A stretch of 64,000 nt of DNA from the NCBI RefSeq assembly GCF_014274685.1, contig NZ_CP060393.1, positions 3,283,501 to 3,347,500 of the forward strand, given 5' to 3'. Shown one piece after another: positions 34,370 to 43,391 of this stretch. Source of the stretch: Edaphobacter sp. 4G125. GTDB taxonomy: Bacteria; Acidobacteriota; Terriglobia; Terriglobales; Acidobacteriaceae. The translations under genes were made by a program, and so were the position numbers. The notes beneath the pieces were generated by a model that was not told the origin of the DNA, searched no databases, and saw nothing but the letters and a program-made list of their open reading frames with translations. Numbering within the stretch: the first letter of the stretch is position 1; every line of letters begins with the position of its first letter.

Positions 34370-37081
34370 CTAGTGGCTTTCCACCTCACGAACAACCCTG
34401 ACAGGACCAAAGACCCCAGACGGGACAGGCTGCAAATTATCCATGTCCTGCATTTGAAAGCGATCGCCGTACTTCGCCTTCAAAGCCGTGTAATCGCGGG
34501 GAGTCTGTCCGGCCAGTTCATTAATCGCCGTGTTGTAGACATAAATCTCTATGCGATTCTCACCTGCTATAACAAATTGCGTAACGTCTAGTTCATAAGG
34601 CGGGTGCCACAGAGATCCGACACGCTCTCCGTTGATAAACACTATCGCCGCCTCACGAATCGGAGCGTCATACCAGGCCCGCATCCCGTTCTTTCCTCGT
34701 GTCTGCGTATTCGGCAGCGCTTGTCCATCTGCAAATCGTAGAACAATATGTTCCCCTGCTTTTGAGGAAATAAGACGAAAGCTCGTCTCATATCGAACCT
34801 CACCTGAGTAAAACTTCGTAGACGAATTCTCTGTCCATATTGTGCTGGCATTCTTTTGCGAAGGTAGAGGCGGAGAACCGGCACTCCCAGGAAATTCTTC
34901 CACCCACTGGCTTAATACAATCGGCGCGCCATCCTCTTTCAGAGAAACTGCCCTTGAAATAACGGGAGCAGCTTCTTTATGGAGAACCAATACTCTCGAC
35001 CCATACGGTTCTAATGCAACTGGCTCATCCCTCGCCGCCAATGTGACTGAGCCGCTTTCCGGATTCCACCATTCTGCGGTGGAATATCCGCTGCTGGAAC
35101 GTAGCGGGAATGTCTTCGTCTCTGCGGAGGTATTTGCGATGAAGTAAATCTCTGCACCTGGTAAGTGACGGCGAATAAAGCCTACGGCACCATTCGCCGA
35201 GCGAACATCCAAGTCCGGACGTATCAGACGTTCAATCGCTGCTGATAATTCTTCTTCACCTTCCACATGAACAGTGCCTGCTTGAAGCTCCGTCATCAAT
35301 GCATGGATCTTTGGCGTATCGTTTGCATCTGTCAGCCCAGGAGCCATCGAAGGCACTGCTCCAATAAAAATTACCTTTCCTCCACCCCGAACGTACGCAT
35401 GAATCTGCTGCAAATCCTGCAAACGAATGCGGCGTGCTGGAGGGACGATAAGAAGTGAATGGCCCGCAAGGCCTTTCAACGCTGGACCATCAACATAATC
35501 CAAATTATGCCCTGAACTGAGAATCGCATGCATCAGCGTCGGCGTGATCTTCACTTTCATCTCGTCAGTGACGGAAACATGACCAGGCCTAAAATCTGCC
35601 TGTGCATCATCCTCAGGCAACAGAACCGCTACATCATTTGCAGGTTGCCCTTGGCGCAATATCCAACTCACACGTTGAAGATAGCGTGTTACATCAGGCA
35701 TCACAGGCCACCAGGGATTGTGTGCATTAAATACTGCTGCCGCATACAACGAGTATCCTGGCTCCGTCGCATAAGGAGGAGAATACGGCCACCCATGCCC
35801 GATGATCTGATTCACACCTTCCAGAAACATCCGGTCGGCTTCTGCCTTCATGTCCAGAGGCGTGGCGCGGAAGACAGGAGAATGCAGCCAAGTCCATGTC
35901 TCTGCCGATGTAACGTTATTCCCAAACAGGTGATTCGCCGAAGATGCCCATCGCGTAAACGAGAAGCTGTCCCACTGTGGGCCTTCGCCTTCTGGCAGCT
36001 GTGGAATGCGTTCATCACTGAGCGTGACTGCAGGGGTTCCATAAGTTTGCGATCGAAAACGCGTGCCATGGGCAGCAGCAAAATCCGCCATAGGCTTTAG
36101 ATAATTTTCTCGAACTAAATCAGAGAGAGTTACAGCCCAATCATGACGCACAGCCTCAGCCTGTTCGGTTCCCCCTTCTGCGAGCTCGGGAAGATGCGGA
36201 ATCAGATCGTACCCACGCCGCTTCTTGAACTCTTCAGGAAGATCTCGCGTCCAATCGCTGCCATAGACCTCAAGGGAATCCGAAAAGATCGCATACGGAG
36301 GCGCATCCGAGAATCCTCGAAGCAACGATTCTCCAACTGTAAGCAGATGCGTATCGATCGCCGCGCGTGACATGTGGTCCAGCACAAAGCCCTCGCCGCC
36401 CACCGCAGCGCGCTTCACCATCTGACGCGTATGACTGCTGATAAAAAATAGGGCAACTTGAGGCTCGGTCGACTTCTTTTGAGAAAGGAGCCTTCCATCC
36501 TTCGGGAAAGGAATCTGTCTCGCAGTCGCAGCATCGTAGTGCTCACGTGTGCCGTTAGCAACAAACGCAGCCACCGGGACATCCCCTTCCTGCAACTCCG
36601 GTAGTTTGTTAATCGGCAGTTCTGCGACAACAATCTTCAACTTTCCCGCAGCCTGATCAATCGAGATGTGTGGGCCGCCGAAAGGCCACCCGCTGCCTAG
36701 CGTCAAATCCGCTCGCATTCCCAGCGCCCGGCCTTGCTGCTGGGCATATTGCAGCATCTCCACCATCTCCGGTGATCCATACGGAAGATTCCGAACCCCT
36801 TTTTGCGGGTCATCTAGTGCCAACGGATACACTGACGCGAGCTCAAAACCGCCAAACCCTCCCTCATGCATCTGCTGAATCTCGCGGGCAATCTCTTCTT
36901 TCGTAACTGCAGGACCAAACCACCACCATCGAACCATCGGCTTAGCATCATTCGGAGGAGCTACAAATTCATGTCGCACTTGGTCAATCGACTGGGCACA
37001 CAGAGAGCTCGCTCCCAAGGTTCCCAACGCGACAGCAAATACCATTCTTGAAAGATAGCTTCGTTGCGCAGCGCGCTTCAT
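34370..37081 (-). CDS. GH106 family alpha-L-rhamnosidase
   Basis: A 903-aa protein with a signal peptide ending LCAQ, so periplasmic or secreted. The N-terminal GH106 block is clear: PMVRWWWFGPAVTKEEI, GGFGGFELASVYPL and 'LTLGSGWPFGGPHIS' in the TIM barrel (about 40-480). 'FSDSLEVYGSDW' gives a conserved acidic stretch. The C-terminus (about 750-890) is a galactose-binding-like beta-sandwich with 'ETSFRLISSKAGEHIVLRF'. GH106 enzymes release alpha-L-rhamnose by inversion. The gene sits 20 bp after rhamnulokinase, so hydrolysis and catabolism of rhamnose are co-ordinated. Confidence 0.9.
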   Translation of the reverse strand: MKRAAQRSYLSRMVFAVALGTLGASSLCAQSIDQVRHEFVAPPNDAKPMVRWWWFGPAVTKEEIAREIQQMHEGGFGGFELASVYPLALDDPQKGVRNLPYGSPEMVEMLQYAQQQGRALGMRADLTLGSGWPFGGPHISIDQAAGKLKIVVAELPINKLPELQEGDVPVAAFVANGTREHYDAATARQIPFPKDGRLLSQKKSTEPQVALFFISSHTRQMVKRAAVGGEGFVLDHMSRAAIDTHLLTVGESLLRGFSDAPPYAIFSDSLEVYGSDWTRDLPEEFKKRRGYDLIPHLPELAEGGTEQAEAVRHDWAVTLSDLVRENYLKPMADFAAAHGTRFRSQTYGTPAVTLSDERIPQLPEGEGPQWDSFSFTRWASSANHLFGNNVTSAETWTWLHSPVFRATPLDMKAEADRMFLEGVNQIIGHGWPYSPPYATEPGYSLYAAAVFNAHNPWWPVMPDVTRYLQRVSWILRQGQPANDVAVLLPEDDAQADFRPGHVSVTDEMKVKITPTLMHAILSSGHNLDYVDGPALKGLAGHSLLIVPPARRIRLQDLQQIHAYVRGGGKVIFIGAVPSMAPGLTDANDTPKIHALMTELQAGTVHVEGEEELSAAIERLIRPDLDVRSANGAVGFIRRHLPGAEIYFIANTSAETKTFPLRSSSGYSTAEWWNPESGSVTLAARDEPVALEPYGSRVLVLHKEAAPVISRAVSLKEDGAPIVLSQWVEEFPGSAGSPPLPSQKNASTIWTENSSTKFYSGEVRYETSFRLISSKAGEHIVLRFADGQALPNTQTRGKNGMRAWYDAPIREAAIVFINGERVGSLWHPPYELDVTQFVIAGENRIEIYVYNTAINELAGQTPRDYTALKAKYGDRFQMQDMDNLQPVPSGVFGPVRVVREVESH

Positions 37082-37101
37082 CGAGAACTCCCAGTTACGA
37101 A

Positions 37102-38553
37102 TTACGAGGAAAGCCTGTTCACCCAGTCATAGATCTCTGCGGCAAAATCCTTTGACTCCGGAGAACAAGTCGTTTCGAGTGCCGCAATCTGTATTGCAAA
37201 GTTGCCCAGCGTCGAACTTTCCATCGAGCCACAACAGACCTCGAGCCCCGTAGCTTCTGCTGTCAGTCGATTCAACAGGGTATTCTGTGAACCACCACCT
37301 ACGATGAACAAGCGACGCAGGTTTTTTCCTGTATGTTTCCTTACGCGTGAGAGAACCTCTGCATATCGTGCAGCCAGGCTATGCAAGATCAGTGAAACCA
37401 TCTCCGGAGCCCCCGCGGGCGATTCGTCCAGTGGCTTCGCATCCTTCGCTAACAACTGGCGATTGATACGCTGCGGCATCTCTCCGAACAAAAGAAGGTC
37501 AGGATCATCCACATCCAGAAGTGTCGCAGGAGCAGCTATACCTTCACACGCACGAAGCAATTCAGCAATCCCTGGTTCAAACCCTTGTGCAGCCCAAGAG
37601 CTCTCGCATTGTTTCAGGAGCCACATGCCATTCACATTTTTATGAAAGCAGTTCGCACTACCTGCGGCTCCCAGGTTAGTAAAGTTGTCCGCCCGAACCT
37701 CAGAACTATTAATAGGCCGTGATGTAAGCGCGCCAACTAATGACCATGTGCCTGAGCTGATATAGGCCCAATCATCCCCCAGAGCAGGAATTCCAGCAAT
37801 TGCCGAAGCCGTGTCATGGCACGCCGGTGCAATTAATTCCGTGTTCTGAAAGGCGGCAAGCTGCTGCAAAGGCCCACATAGCTTCCCTAACTTTGTCCCG
37901 GGAGGAACAATCCGCGAAGCCATCTTGATATTCAACCCTGCTTCGCGGAAGATCTCCTCGCTCCATTTGCGGGTCCGAAGATCAATCAGCTGCGTATGAG
38001 TGGCATTCGTAAATTCGGCGACGAGTTCAGCTCCCCATCGAGCAAGCATGTACTCCGGAAGATTGACCCAGCGCGCAGGAACATATCCGGCCTCCCGGTC
38101 TGCATAAAGCTGATAGAGCGTGTTGATAGTGAGCTGCTGAATTCCTGTGATCTCGCGCATCCGGTCCGGAGAAATCTTCTTGTGCAATTCCTCCGCAGCA
38201 CGAACATTCCGTTCATCCCGATAACAAAAGGGTTCGGCAATTGGAGTGCCGTCTTCATTCAGGCGAACGTAGTCCACCGCCCAACCATCAACAGCAATCG
38301 ATCGAACGCCTTCTGGGGCAAGCTCTGCGCACCGCCGCAGTCCTTCTTCAACACCTTCAACAATCTGATCCAGAGGCCAATGTAACCCATCCTCGCGGCG
38401 TACTGGGCCATTGCTGCAACGATGAACCAGTTGAACTTTCGGCCCTTCGTCCGTCCAACGCAACAGACTTACGCGGCAACTCTCCGCGCCCAGATCGACC
38501 GCAATTGAGGCTCGTCTATCTTTCGGAAAACGCAGCCCCACCGCTCTGCTCAT
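37102..38553 (-). CDS. rhaB: Rhamnulokinase
   Basis: A 483-aa FGGY-family sugar kinase, the usual length for RhaB. The first phosphate-binding motif ASIAVDLGAESCRVSL, the substrate region 'SIAVDGWAVDYVRL' and the ATP-domain motif ISSGTWSLVG are visible, followed by 'LFIVGGGSQNTLLNRL', the adenosine-binding segment. It phosphorylates L-rhamnulose to L-rhamnulose 1-phosphate in the cytoplasm. Its ATG overlaps the stop of the upstream aldolase gene by 4 bp (ATGA), so the two are translationally coupled. Confidence 0.93.
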   Translation of the reverse strand: MSRAVGLRFPKDRRASIAVDLGAESCRVSLLRWTDEGPKVQLVHRCSNGPVRREDGLHWPLDQIVEGVEEGLRRCAELAPEGVRSIAVDGWAVDYVRLNEDGTPIAEPFCYRDERNVRAAEELHKKISPDRMREITGIQQLTINTLYQLYADREAGYVPARWVNLPEYMLARWGAELVAEFTNATHTQLIDLRTRKWSEEIFREAGLNIKMASRIVPPGTKLGKLCGPLQQLAAFQNTELIAPACHDTASAIAGIPALGDDWAYISSGTWSLVGALTSRPINSSEVRADNFTNLGAAGSANCFHKNVNGMWLLKQCESSWAAQGFEPGIAELLRACEGIAAPATLLDVDDPDLLLFGEMPQRINRQLLAKDAKPLDESPAGAPEMVSLILHSLAARYAEVLSRVRKHTGKNLRRLFIVGGGSQNTLLNRLTAEATGLEVCCGSMESSTLGNFAIQIAALETTCSPESKDFAAEIYDWVNRLSS

Positions 38554-40751
38554 CGCAGATAGGCCTCCACCAAGCCGCCGTCAACTGGAATGATGTGTCC
38601 CGTCGTGCAGCGGGTAAGCGGTCCAGCCAGGAACATAATGGCTTCGGCACAATCCTTTGGATCAATCGGCGTATGTGTCAGCGTACGCTCTGCATAGAAC
38701 TGCGCCAGTGCATTGCGCAGTTCATCATCGCCACTCGAATCGTTAAACGGAATCTTGTACTTCGTCAGCGAAGCCTTCACACGATCGCGCGGAAACATCG
38801 TCGATCCCTTCACCACCGTAGCTGGGCTGATACCATTCACCCGCACCTTCGGAGCAAGGCTGACCGCAAGCTCCCTGACAAGATGGCTCAACGCTGCTTT
38901 GCTTACGTCGTAAGCCTCACTTCCTCGCTTTGCAACCACCGCATTGGCCGAACTCGTTAGAACGACGCTCCCATCCAGTCCCTGCGACTTCAGCACCTTC
39001 TGTGCCTCATCCGCCAGCAGATAGTTCGCCGTGACATTGACCTCGAGAGTAAGCGCCCATTGAGCATCGCTGATGATGCCATCTGGAGACGAAGGAAACA
39101 TTGCAGCTGTATTGATCAGAATATCGAGGCCACCAAACTGCTGAATGGTCGCTTCAAGTGCGGCTTGAATAGCTTTGCGGTCGCGGATATCGATCGCAGT
39201 AAAACCAACTGCTTCTTTTCCGGCAATTGCTTTGCATTCCACCGCAACCTTCTCCGCTGCTGCGGCATCACGGTCGGCGACTACAACGTGTGCTCCCCGT
39301 TCAGCAGCAATCAAAGCAACCTGGTGTCCAATGCCGCTTCCTCCACCCACGATCAGCGCCACCTGACGGCTCAGCTGTTTCTCCGGCGGCTGACGGCGAA
39401 TCTTTGCCTCTTCCAGAGCCCAGTATTCAATACGGAAGGCTTCACTCGGTGGCAGAGCAACATAGTTGTCATAGACCGTAAACTGATCGGCTGAGGCTGC
39501 GGGACCAGCCTGAGGAATGTCCTTGCACTCTACACCTCCACCAAGTGCCCCGGCTCCCTGCATCACGCCAATCGCGTTGATGTAGAACTCGCCTGTCAAC
39601 CGAGCCTCTGTCTTGCTCTTGCCAAATGTAAACATCCCTACACCAGGCAATAGAACGACGGTCGGGCTCGCATCCCGTTGCTTTGGCGAATCAGGCAACG
39701 CATGCTTTGTGTAGTACTCCGAATATTCCGCGCGATACGTCTCAAGCGCCTTCTCAATGATCGCGGGAATCTCCTTCGGATCACCCGCTGGATCCCACTT
39801 CAAAAACATCGGGCGAATCTTGGTACGGATAAAGTGGTCCGGGCAACTCGTCCCCAGATGCGCTAGTTTCTCCGCATTCTCCGAGTTCACGAAGCCAAGC
39901 ACTTGATCGGCATCCGTAAAGCTGCCAATCCAACGCTGCTTACGCGAAACCGCGCCACGAAGATAGGGCATGATCTCAGTGGCAATCTTCTTGCGATCAG
40001 AATGCGACTGCACCCTGCTGCCGCCAAAGCTCTTATATCCAGGTTTCGATGCATGACGCTCGATAAATTGGCCCAATTGATCGATGATCGTAATCGTATT
40101 TAGATATGCTTCGCGTTGAGTATCTCCCCACGTGAACAACCCATGTCCACCCAGCACCACTCCATCGCATCCCGGAGTCTCCTGAACAATCCGGCGCAAC
40201 ATCATGCCAAGCTCAAATCCTGGACGCTGCCAAGGAAGCCACGCCAGCCTATGCCCGAACTCCTTATTGAACTCCTCCATCTTCTGCTTACCATTGGCAG
40301 AGGCCGCCAGCGCAATTCCCCAATCGGGATGAAGGTGATCAACATGAGCAAACGGAAGGAATCCATGCAGAGGCGTATCGATCGAAGCCGCCGTCGGATT
40401 GTTATTAAAGGTAACCAGAGGATAGAGCGCCACCATCGCATCCTCTTCGGCCACGCCTTTGTATTGTTTCTCCAGCGCTAGTAGACGGTCCAGATACAAC
40501 GTGGCAAACCCCGAACGCTTGATGCTACCCAGGTCCCCACCCGAACCCTTCACCCACAGTACCTGAACCTTCTCACTGGTTACAGGATCGATCTCCTCCA
40601 ACTTGGAGCTGGTGTTTCCTCCACCAAAGTTCGTAATGCGAAGGTCCGATCCCAGTAGATTGCTGCGATAACGCAACAGTTCAGGCCCGTCCAGCTTCGC
40701 TGCCACCGCATCATCCCACTTGTCTTCCAGAAACTTCAACCTTCCAGCCAT
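38550..40751 (-). CDS. rhaD: Bifunctional rhamnulose-1-phosphate aldolase/short-chain dehydrogenase
   Basis: A 733-aa fusion. The N-terminal half (about 1-440) is a class II aldolase/adducin domain, with a His-rich metal site in PLHGFLPFAHVDHLHPD and a second in VVLGGHGLFTWGDT. From about residue 465 an SDR dehydrogenase follows, with the nucleotide-binding VALIVGGGSGIG and the catalytic YDVSK. Such fusions split L-rhamnulose 1-phosphate into DHAP and L-lactaldehyde, and the second half is thought to oxidise or reduce the lactaldehyde. This is the type found in many soil bacteria, different from the single-domain E. coli RhaD. It lies downstream of the hybrid regulator and upstream of rhaB. 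Confidence 0.93.
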   Translation of the reverse strand: MAGRLKFLEDKWDDAVAAKLDGPELLRYRSNLLGSDLRITNFGGGNTSSKLEEIDPVTSEKVQVLWVKGSGGDLGSIKRSGFATLYLDRLLALEKQYKGVAEEDAMVALYPLVTFNNNPTAASIDTPLHGFLPFAHVDHLHPDWGIALAASANGKQKMEEFNKEFGHRLAWLPWQRPGFELGMMLRRIVQETPGCDGVVLGGHGLFTWGDTQREAYLNTITIIDQLGQFIERHASKPGYKSFGGSRVQSHSDRKKIATEIMPYLRGAVSRKQRWIGSFTDADQVLGFVNSENAEKLAHLGTSCPDHFIRTKIRPMFLKWDPAGDPKEIPAIIEKALETYRAEYSEYYTKHALPDSPKQRDASPTVVLLPGVGMFTFGKSKTEARLTGEFYINAIGVMQGAGALGGGVECKDIPQAGPAASADQFTVYDNYVALPPSEAFRIEYWALEEAKIRRQPPEKQLSRQVALIVGGGSGIGHQVALIAAERGAHVVVADRDAAAAEKVAVECKAIAGKEAVGFTAIDIRDRKAIQAALEATIQQFGGLDILINTAAMFPSSPDGIISDAQWALTLEVNVTANYLLADEAQKVLKSQGLDGSVVLTSSANAVVAKRGSEAYDVSKAALSHLVRELAVSLAPKVRVNGISPATVVKGSTMFPRDRVKASLTKYKIPFNDSSGDDELRNALAQFYAERTLTHTPIDPKDCAEAIMFLAGPLTRCTTGHIIPVDGGLVEAYLR

Positions 40752-40870
40752 TCCGCTCTCCCCTTCGAAATTCCGTCACCATCATTCCATATCGATGGTC
40801 AATACAGCAAATGTTTCTCATACGGAATCAACGGATCAAACCTCTCCCCGGGAAGAAATCCCACGATTCG

Positions 40871-41953
40871 CTACGACAGGGATTCGCGCGTCACCAGCTT
40901 GTGCGAGACGTAGTTGTAGGGCGGCACAATCTGGCCCTTCAACAGCGCTAGTCCCAGCTGCATCAGGTTTGGCCCATAGGTGCTCGTCTCATGCGAGATC
41001 GATGCAACCAGCGGCGAAGCCGGAGACTTCATCTCCTCCAGCGCCTCCGCGATACAGTCCTGGCCCACGACGGCAATGTGCTTCTGCCGTTTCAGCCGCC
41101 GCGCCGCATCCACCGCTCCTAGCGCGCTGGTATCGGTCGCAGCCGCAATCAGAATATGGCGGTCCTTGGGATGCTTCTCCAGAAAATTCGTGACCAGCTT
41201 TGCGCTGACGTCCCGCATCCCTCGCCCATCCAGCCGCACAAAGGTCTCCGGCGACAGGTCCGGAAAGACCGACCGCACGGCCTCAAAAGCTCCCGAGATG
41301 CGTCCCTGGACCAGCAGTCCTGCCTCAGGCAGATCGAGACCGACCACCCAATCGACCTTCCCGTTCCACTCCGACTGTGCATGGCGCGCCAGAATCTCAC
41401 CGGCATCCACACCCACGCGATAGTTATCCACTCCAAAATAAGTGGCATTCGGATGTGGGATATCAATCGCAATCAAGGGGATACTCGCTGACGCCACCTT
41501 ATCCCCAATAATCGCTGCGACCGACTGTTCCACGTTAAACTCAATCATCAAGTCCACCCGGCTGCGGATAAACTCCTCCGCGTTCTGCACGGCTGTCGCC
41601 GCGTCGTAGCGATTATCCAGCTCAACCAGGTCGACTCCGGAAGCCGCCGCCGCCTCGCGCAAACTTCGCGTCACCTCTTCCGAGAACGGCATGTCGGCAC
41701 TCTGGCCACCGAACCCAAACCGCAGCTTCTTTGGACGCATCACGTGCCGATACATGCCGTCAGGCGATTGCGCCAGATAACCCCGATGGACCAGCGTCTT
41801 CAATACGCGATAAACCGTTGTCTTCGAGATGCGCGTACGCCGATGGATCGCCTCCAGCGACATCGGCTTATTTTCCGCTTGCAACAGTTCCAGAATGTCC
41901 AGCGACTTCGAGAGAACAGGGATCAGGTAAAGACGCTTCGATGTCTTGGCCAA
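40871..41953 (-). CDS. Hybrid regulator: IclR-type HTH plus periplasmic-binding-protein sensor
   Basis: A 360-aa protein. Residues about 10-70 form an IclR-type winged helix (VLSKSLDILELLQAENKPMS, then RTRISKTTVYRVLKTLVHRG). Residues about 75-345 are a ribose-binding-protein/LacI-like sugar sensor (for example 'AIIGDKVASASIPLIAIDIP' and 'HILIAAATDTSALGAVDAAR') instead of the normal IclR GAF-like ligand domain. There is no signal peptide, so it is cytoplasmic. The start is TTG at 41953, with AAGGAG nine bases upstream and no better ATG. Being the second gene of the rhamnose operon, between rhaI and rhaD, it is the probable rhamnose-responsive regulator; this role is inferred. Confidence 0.88.
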   Translation of the reverse strand: MAKTSKRLYLIPVLSKSLDILELLQAENKPMSLEAIHRRTRISKTTVYRVLKTLVHRGYLAQSPDGMYRHVMRPKKLRFGFGGQSADMPFSEEVTRSLREAAAASGVDLVELDNRYDAATAVQNAEEFIRSRVDLMIEFNVEQSVAAIIGDKVASASIPLIAIDIPHPNATYFGVDNYRVGVDAGEILARHAQSEWNGKVDWVVGLDLPEAGLLVQGRISGAFEAVRSVFPDLSPETFVRLDGRGMRDVSAKLVTNFLEKHPKDRHILIAAATDTSALGAVDAARRLKRQKHIAVVGQDCIAEALEEMKSPASPLVASISHETSTYGPNLMQLGLALLKGQIVPPYNYVSHKLVTRESLS

Positions 41954-42011
41954 CGCGTGCCGCTCCTTTTTGGGCTCGGATTATTATCACCCAGACTGCG
42001 GCTCCCGAAAG

Positions 42012-43211
42012 TCAGGCGTAGCTCGAAACCGCGCCCTTGTTCCGCTGCGCTCGACCTTTCGCAATCTGCTCGACATAGCCGCTCTTCTGTAGTTCTTGCA
42101 ATGGATCCACTGGAAGCCCTCTAGCCTCACGCCAGGCACGCACAACTGGACGAACGTCGCTCCAGAAGCTATCGCGAAACAGTTCCTCGGCCTCCACCAA
42201 TCGGCACTCGTCCTGCAACTTCGCCAGAGTATCCCGGTCGATCAATGCCGCCCGCGCAAACAACTCCTGCGCTGTCACCACGCTCTGGACCATCGCCTCC
42301 ATCTTGCCCTTCAGGTTATGACTCTGGTCAATCATGTAGGCAATCCCATCCGTCTTTGCCGCAGGAGCACTCAGAATCTCATGGAAGATACGGAAGAGCT
42401 GATATGGATCAATCGATCCTAAAGTCAGATCGTCATCAGCATACTTCCGGTCATTAAAGTGGAATCCTCCCAGCGCATCGACATACAGGAGCCAGGCAAC
42501 GATCTGCTCGATGTTGGCCCCAGGCGCATGGTGCCCCGTATCCACCAGGACCTTTGCCCGAGGCCCTGCCTTCTGCGCTAGGTGCAGCGCCATCCCCCAG
42601 TCCGCAATGTCCGTGTGATAAAAGGCCGGCTCAAACGGCTTGTACTCGATCAGCAGCCGTTGCCCTTCGCTCGTCGCCGCATGCATCGCGCCAAGCACCT
42701 CTTCCATCCAACCGATCCGCCGGCTAATCGACTGTGTCCCCGGGTAGTTCGATCCATCCGAAACCCAGATCGAAATATCTTTGCTGCCCAAACTCCGGCC
42801 AATCTCCACCGACTCCAGTAGATGATCGAGAGCTACCTTCCTGACTGCTGCATTCGGGTTCGCAATCGAGCCAAACTTATACTCCTGCGACTGAAACAGG
42901 TTCGGATTGATCGAGCCTGCTTTGACGCCATGCTCCTTCTCCAGCGCACGAATCTTCTCTACATCTGCCGTTCCATTCGGGAGATCCCAGAGAACATGCA
43001 GTGCCACCGTAGGGCTCGCTCCCGTCAGCCGGTTCACCTCTCCGGCATCGGCAAACTTCTCTTCAATCGTTGTGGCGGCTGCGTCCTGCACAAATTTGCC
43101 AAATCGCGTCCCGGTATTGGCAAAACCCCACGAAGGAACCTCAATCCGGAAGCGATCCAGTACGGACCAGACTTGCTCTTGTTTTGACTGTACCGCTTCG
43201 TTCTTTGGCAT
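42012..43211 (-). CDS. rhaI: L-rhamnose isomerase, RhaI type
   Basis: A 399-aa TIM-barrel sugar isomerase of the Pseudomonas/Bacillus RhaI type rather than the E. coli RhaA type. Metal- and substrate-binding stretches are 'LLIEYKPFEPAFYHTDIADW', VLVDTGHHAPGANIEQIVAW and GGFHFNDRKYADDDL, which supply the Glu, Asp, His and Asp ligands. It converts L-rhamnose to L-rhamnulose in the cytoplasm. It is the first gene of the minus-strand rhamnose operon, and the hybrid regulator follows after 58 bp. No rhamnose permease or RhaM mutarotase was found nearby. Confidence 0.93.
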   Translation of the reverse strand: MPKNEAVQSKQEQVWSVLDRFRIEVPSWGFANTGTRFGKFVQDAAATTIEEKFADAGEVNRLTGASPTVALHVLWDLPNGTADVEKIRALEKEHGVKAGSINPNLFQSQEYKFGSIANPNAAVRKVALDHLLESVEIGRSLGSKDISIWVSDGSNYPGTQSISRRIGWMEEVLGAMHAATSEGQRLLIEYKPFEPAFYHTDIADWGMALHLAQKAGPRAKVLVDTGHHAPGANIEQIVAWLLYVDALGGFHFNDRKYADDDLTLGSIDPYQLFRIFHEILSAPAAKTDGIAYMIDQSHNLKGKMEAMVQSVVTAQELFARAALIDRDTLAKLQDECRLVEAEELFRDSFWSDVRPVVRAWREARGLPVDPLQELQKSGYVEQIAKGRAQRNKGAVSSYA

Positions 43212-43261
43212 GAGGCATCATTCCCTTTCGAAAATAAGTCTCTATTGAAATGATTTAAAAC

Positions 43262-43271
43262 GCAAGCTTGC
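43262..43271. promoter_or_regulatory. Palindrome GCAAGCTTGC in the rhaI-trehalase divergent region
   Basis: A perfect 10-bp palindrome 51 bp upstream of rhaI and 121 bp upstream of trehalase. A further inverted repeat, ATGGTT...AACCAT (43283-43307), lies next to it in the trehalase leader. Either could be a regulator site or a leader hairpin; support is positional only. Confidence 0.3.
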
Positions 43272-43391
43272 TCGGTCTAATGATGGTTGCTCACCTTCAA
43301 GAACCATTCTTCAAAAACCTCAGGCACGAAGCGCAAAGCCTACAATAAATACAGATACGACCAAACCATTCGTATCCGGAGAGCCTTTTTG

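Noticed and set aside
43287-43391. 35-codon N-terminal extension of trehalase from a TTG
   Set aside because: It would bury the signal peptide; the ATG at 43392 with GGAG upstream starts directly at the signal sequence.
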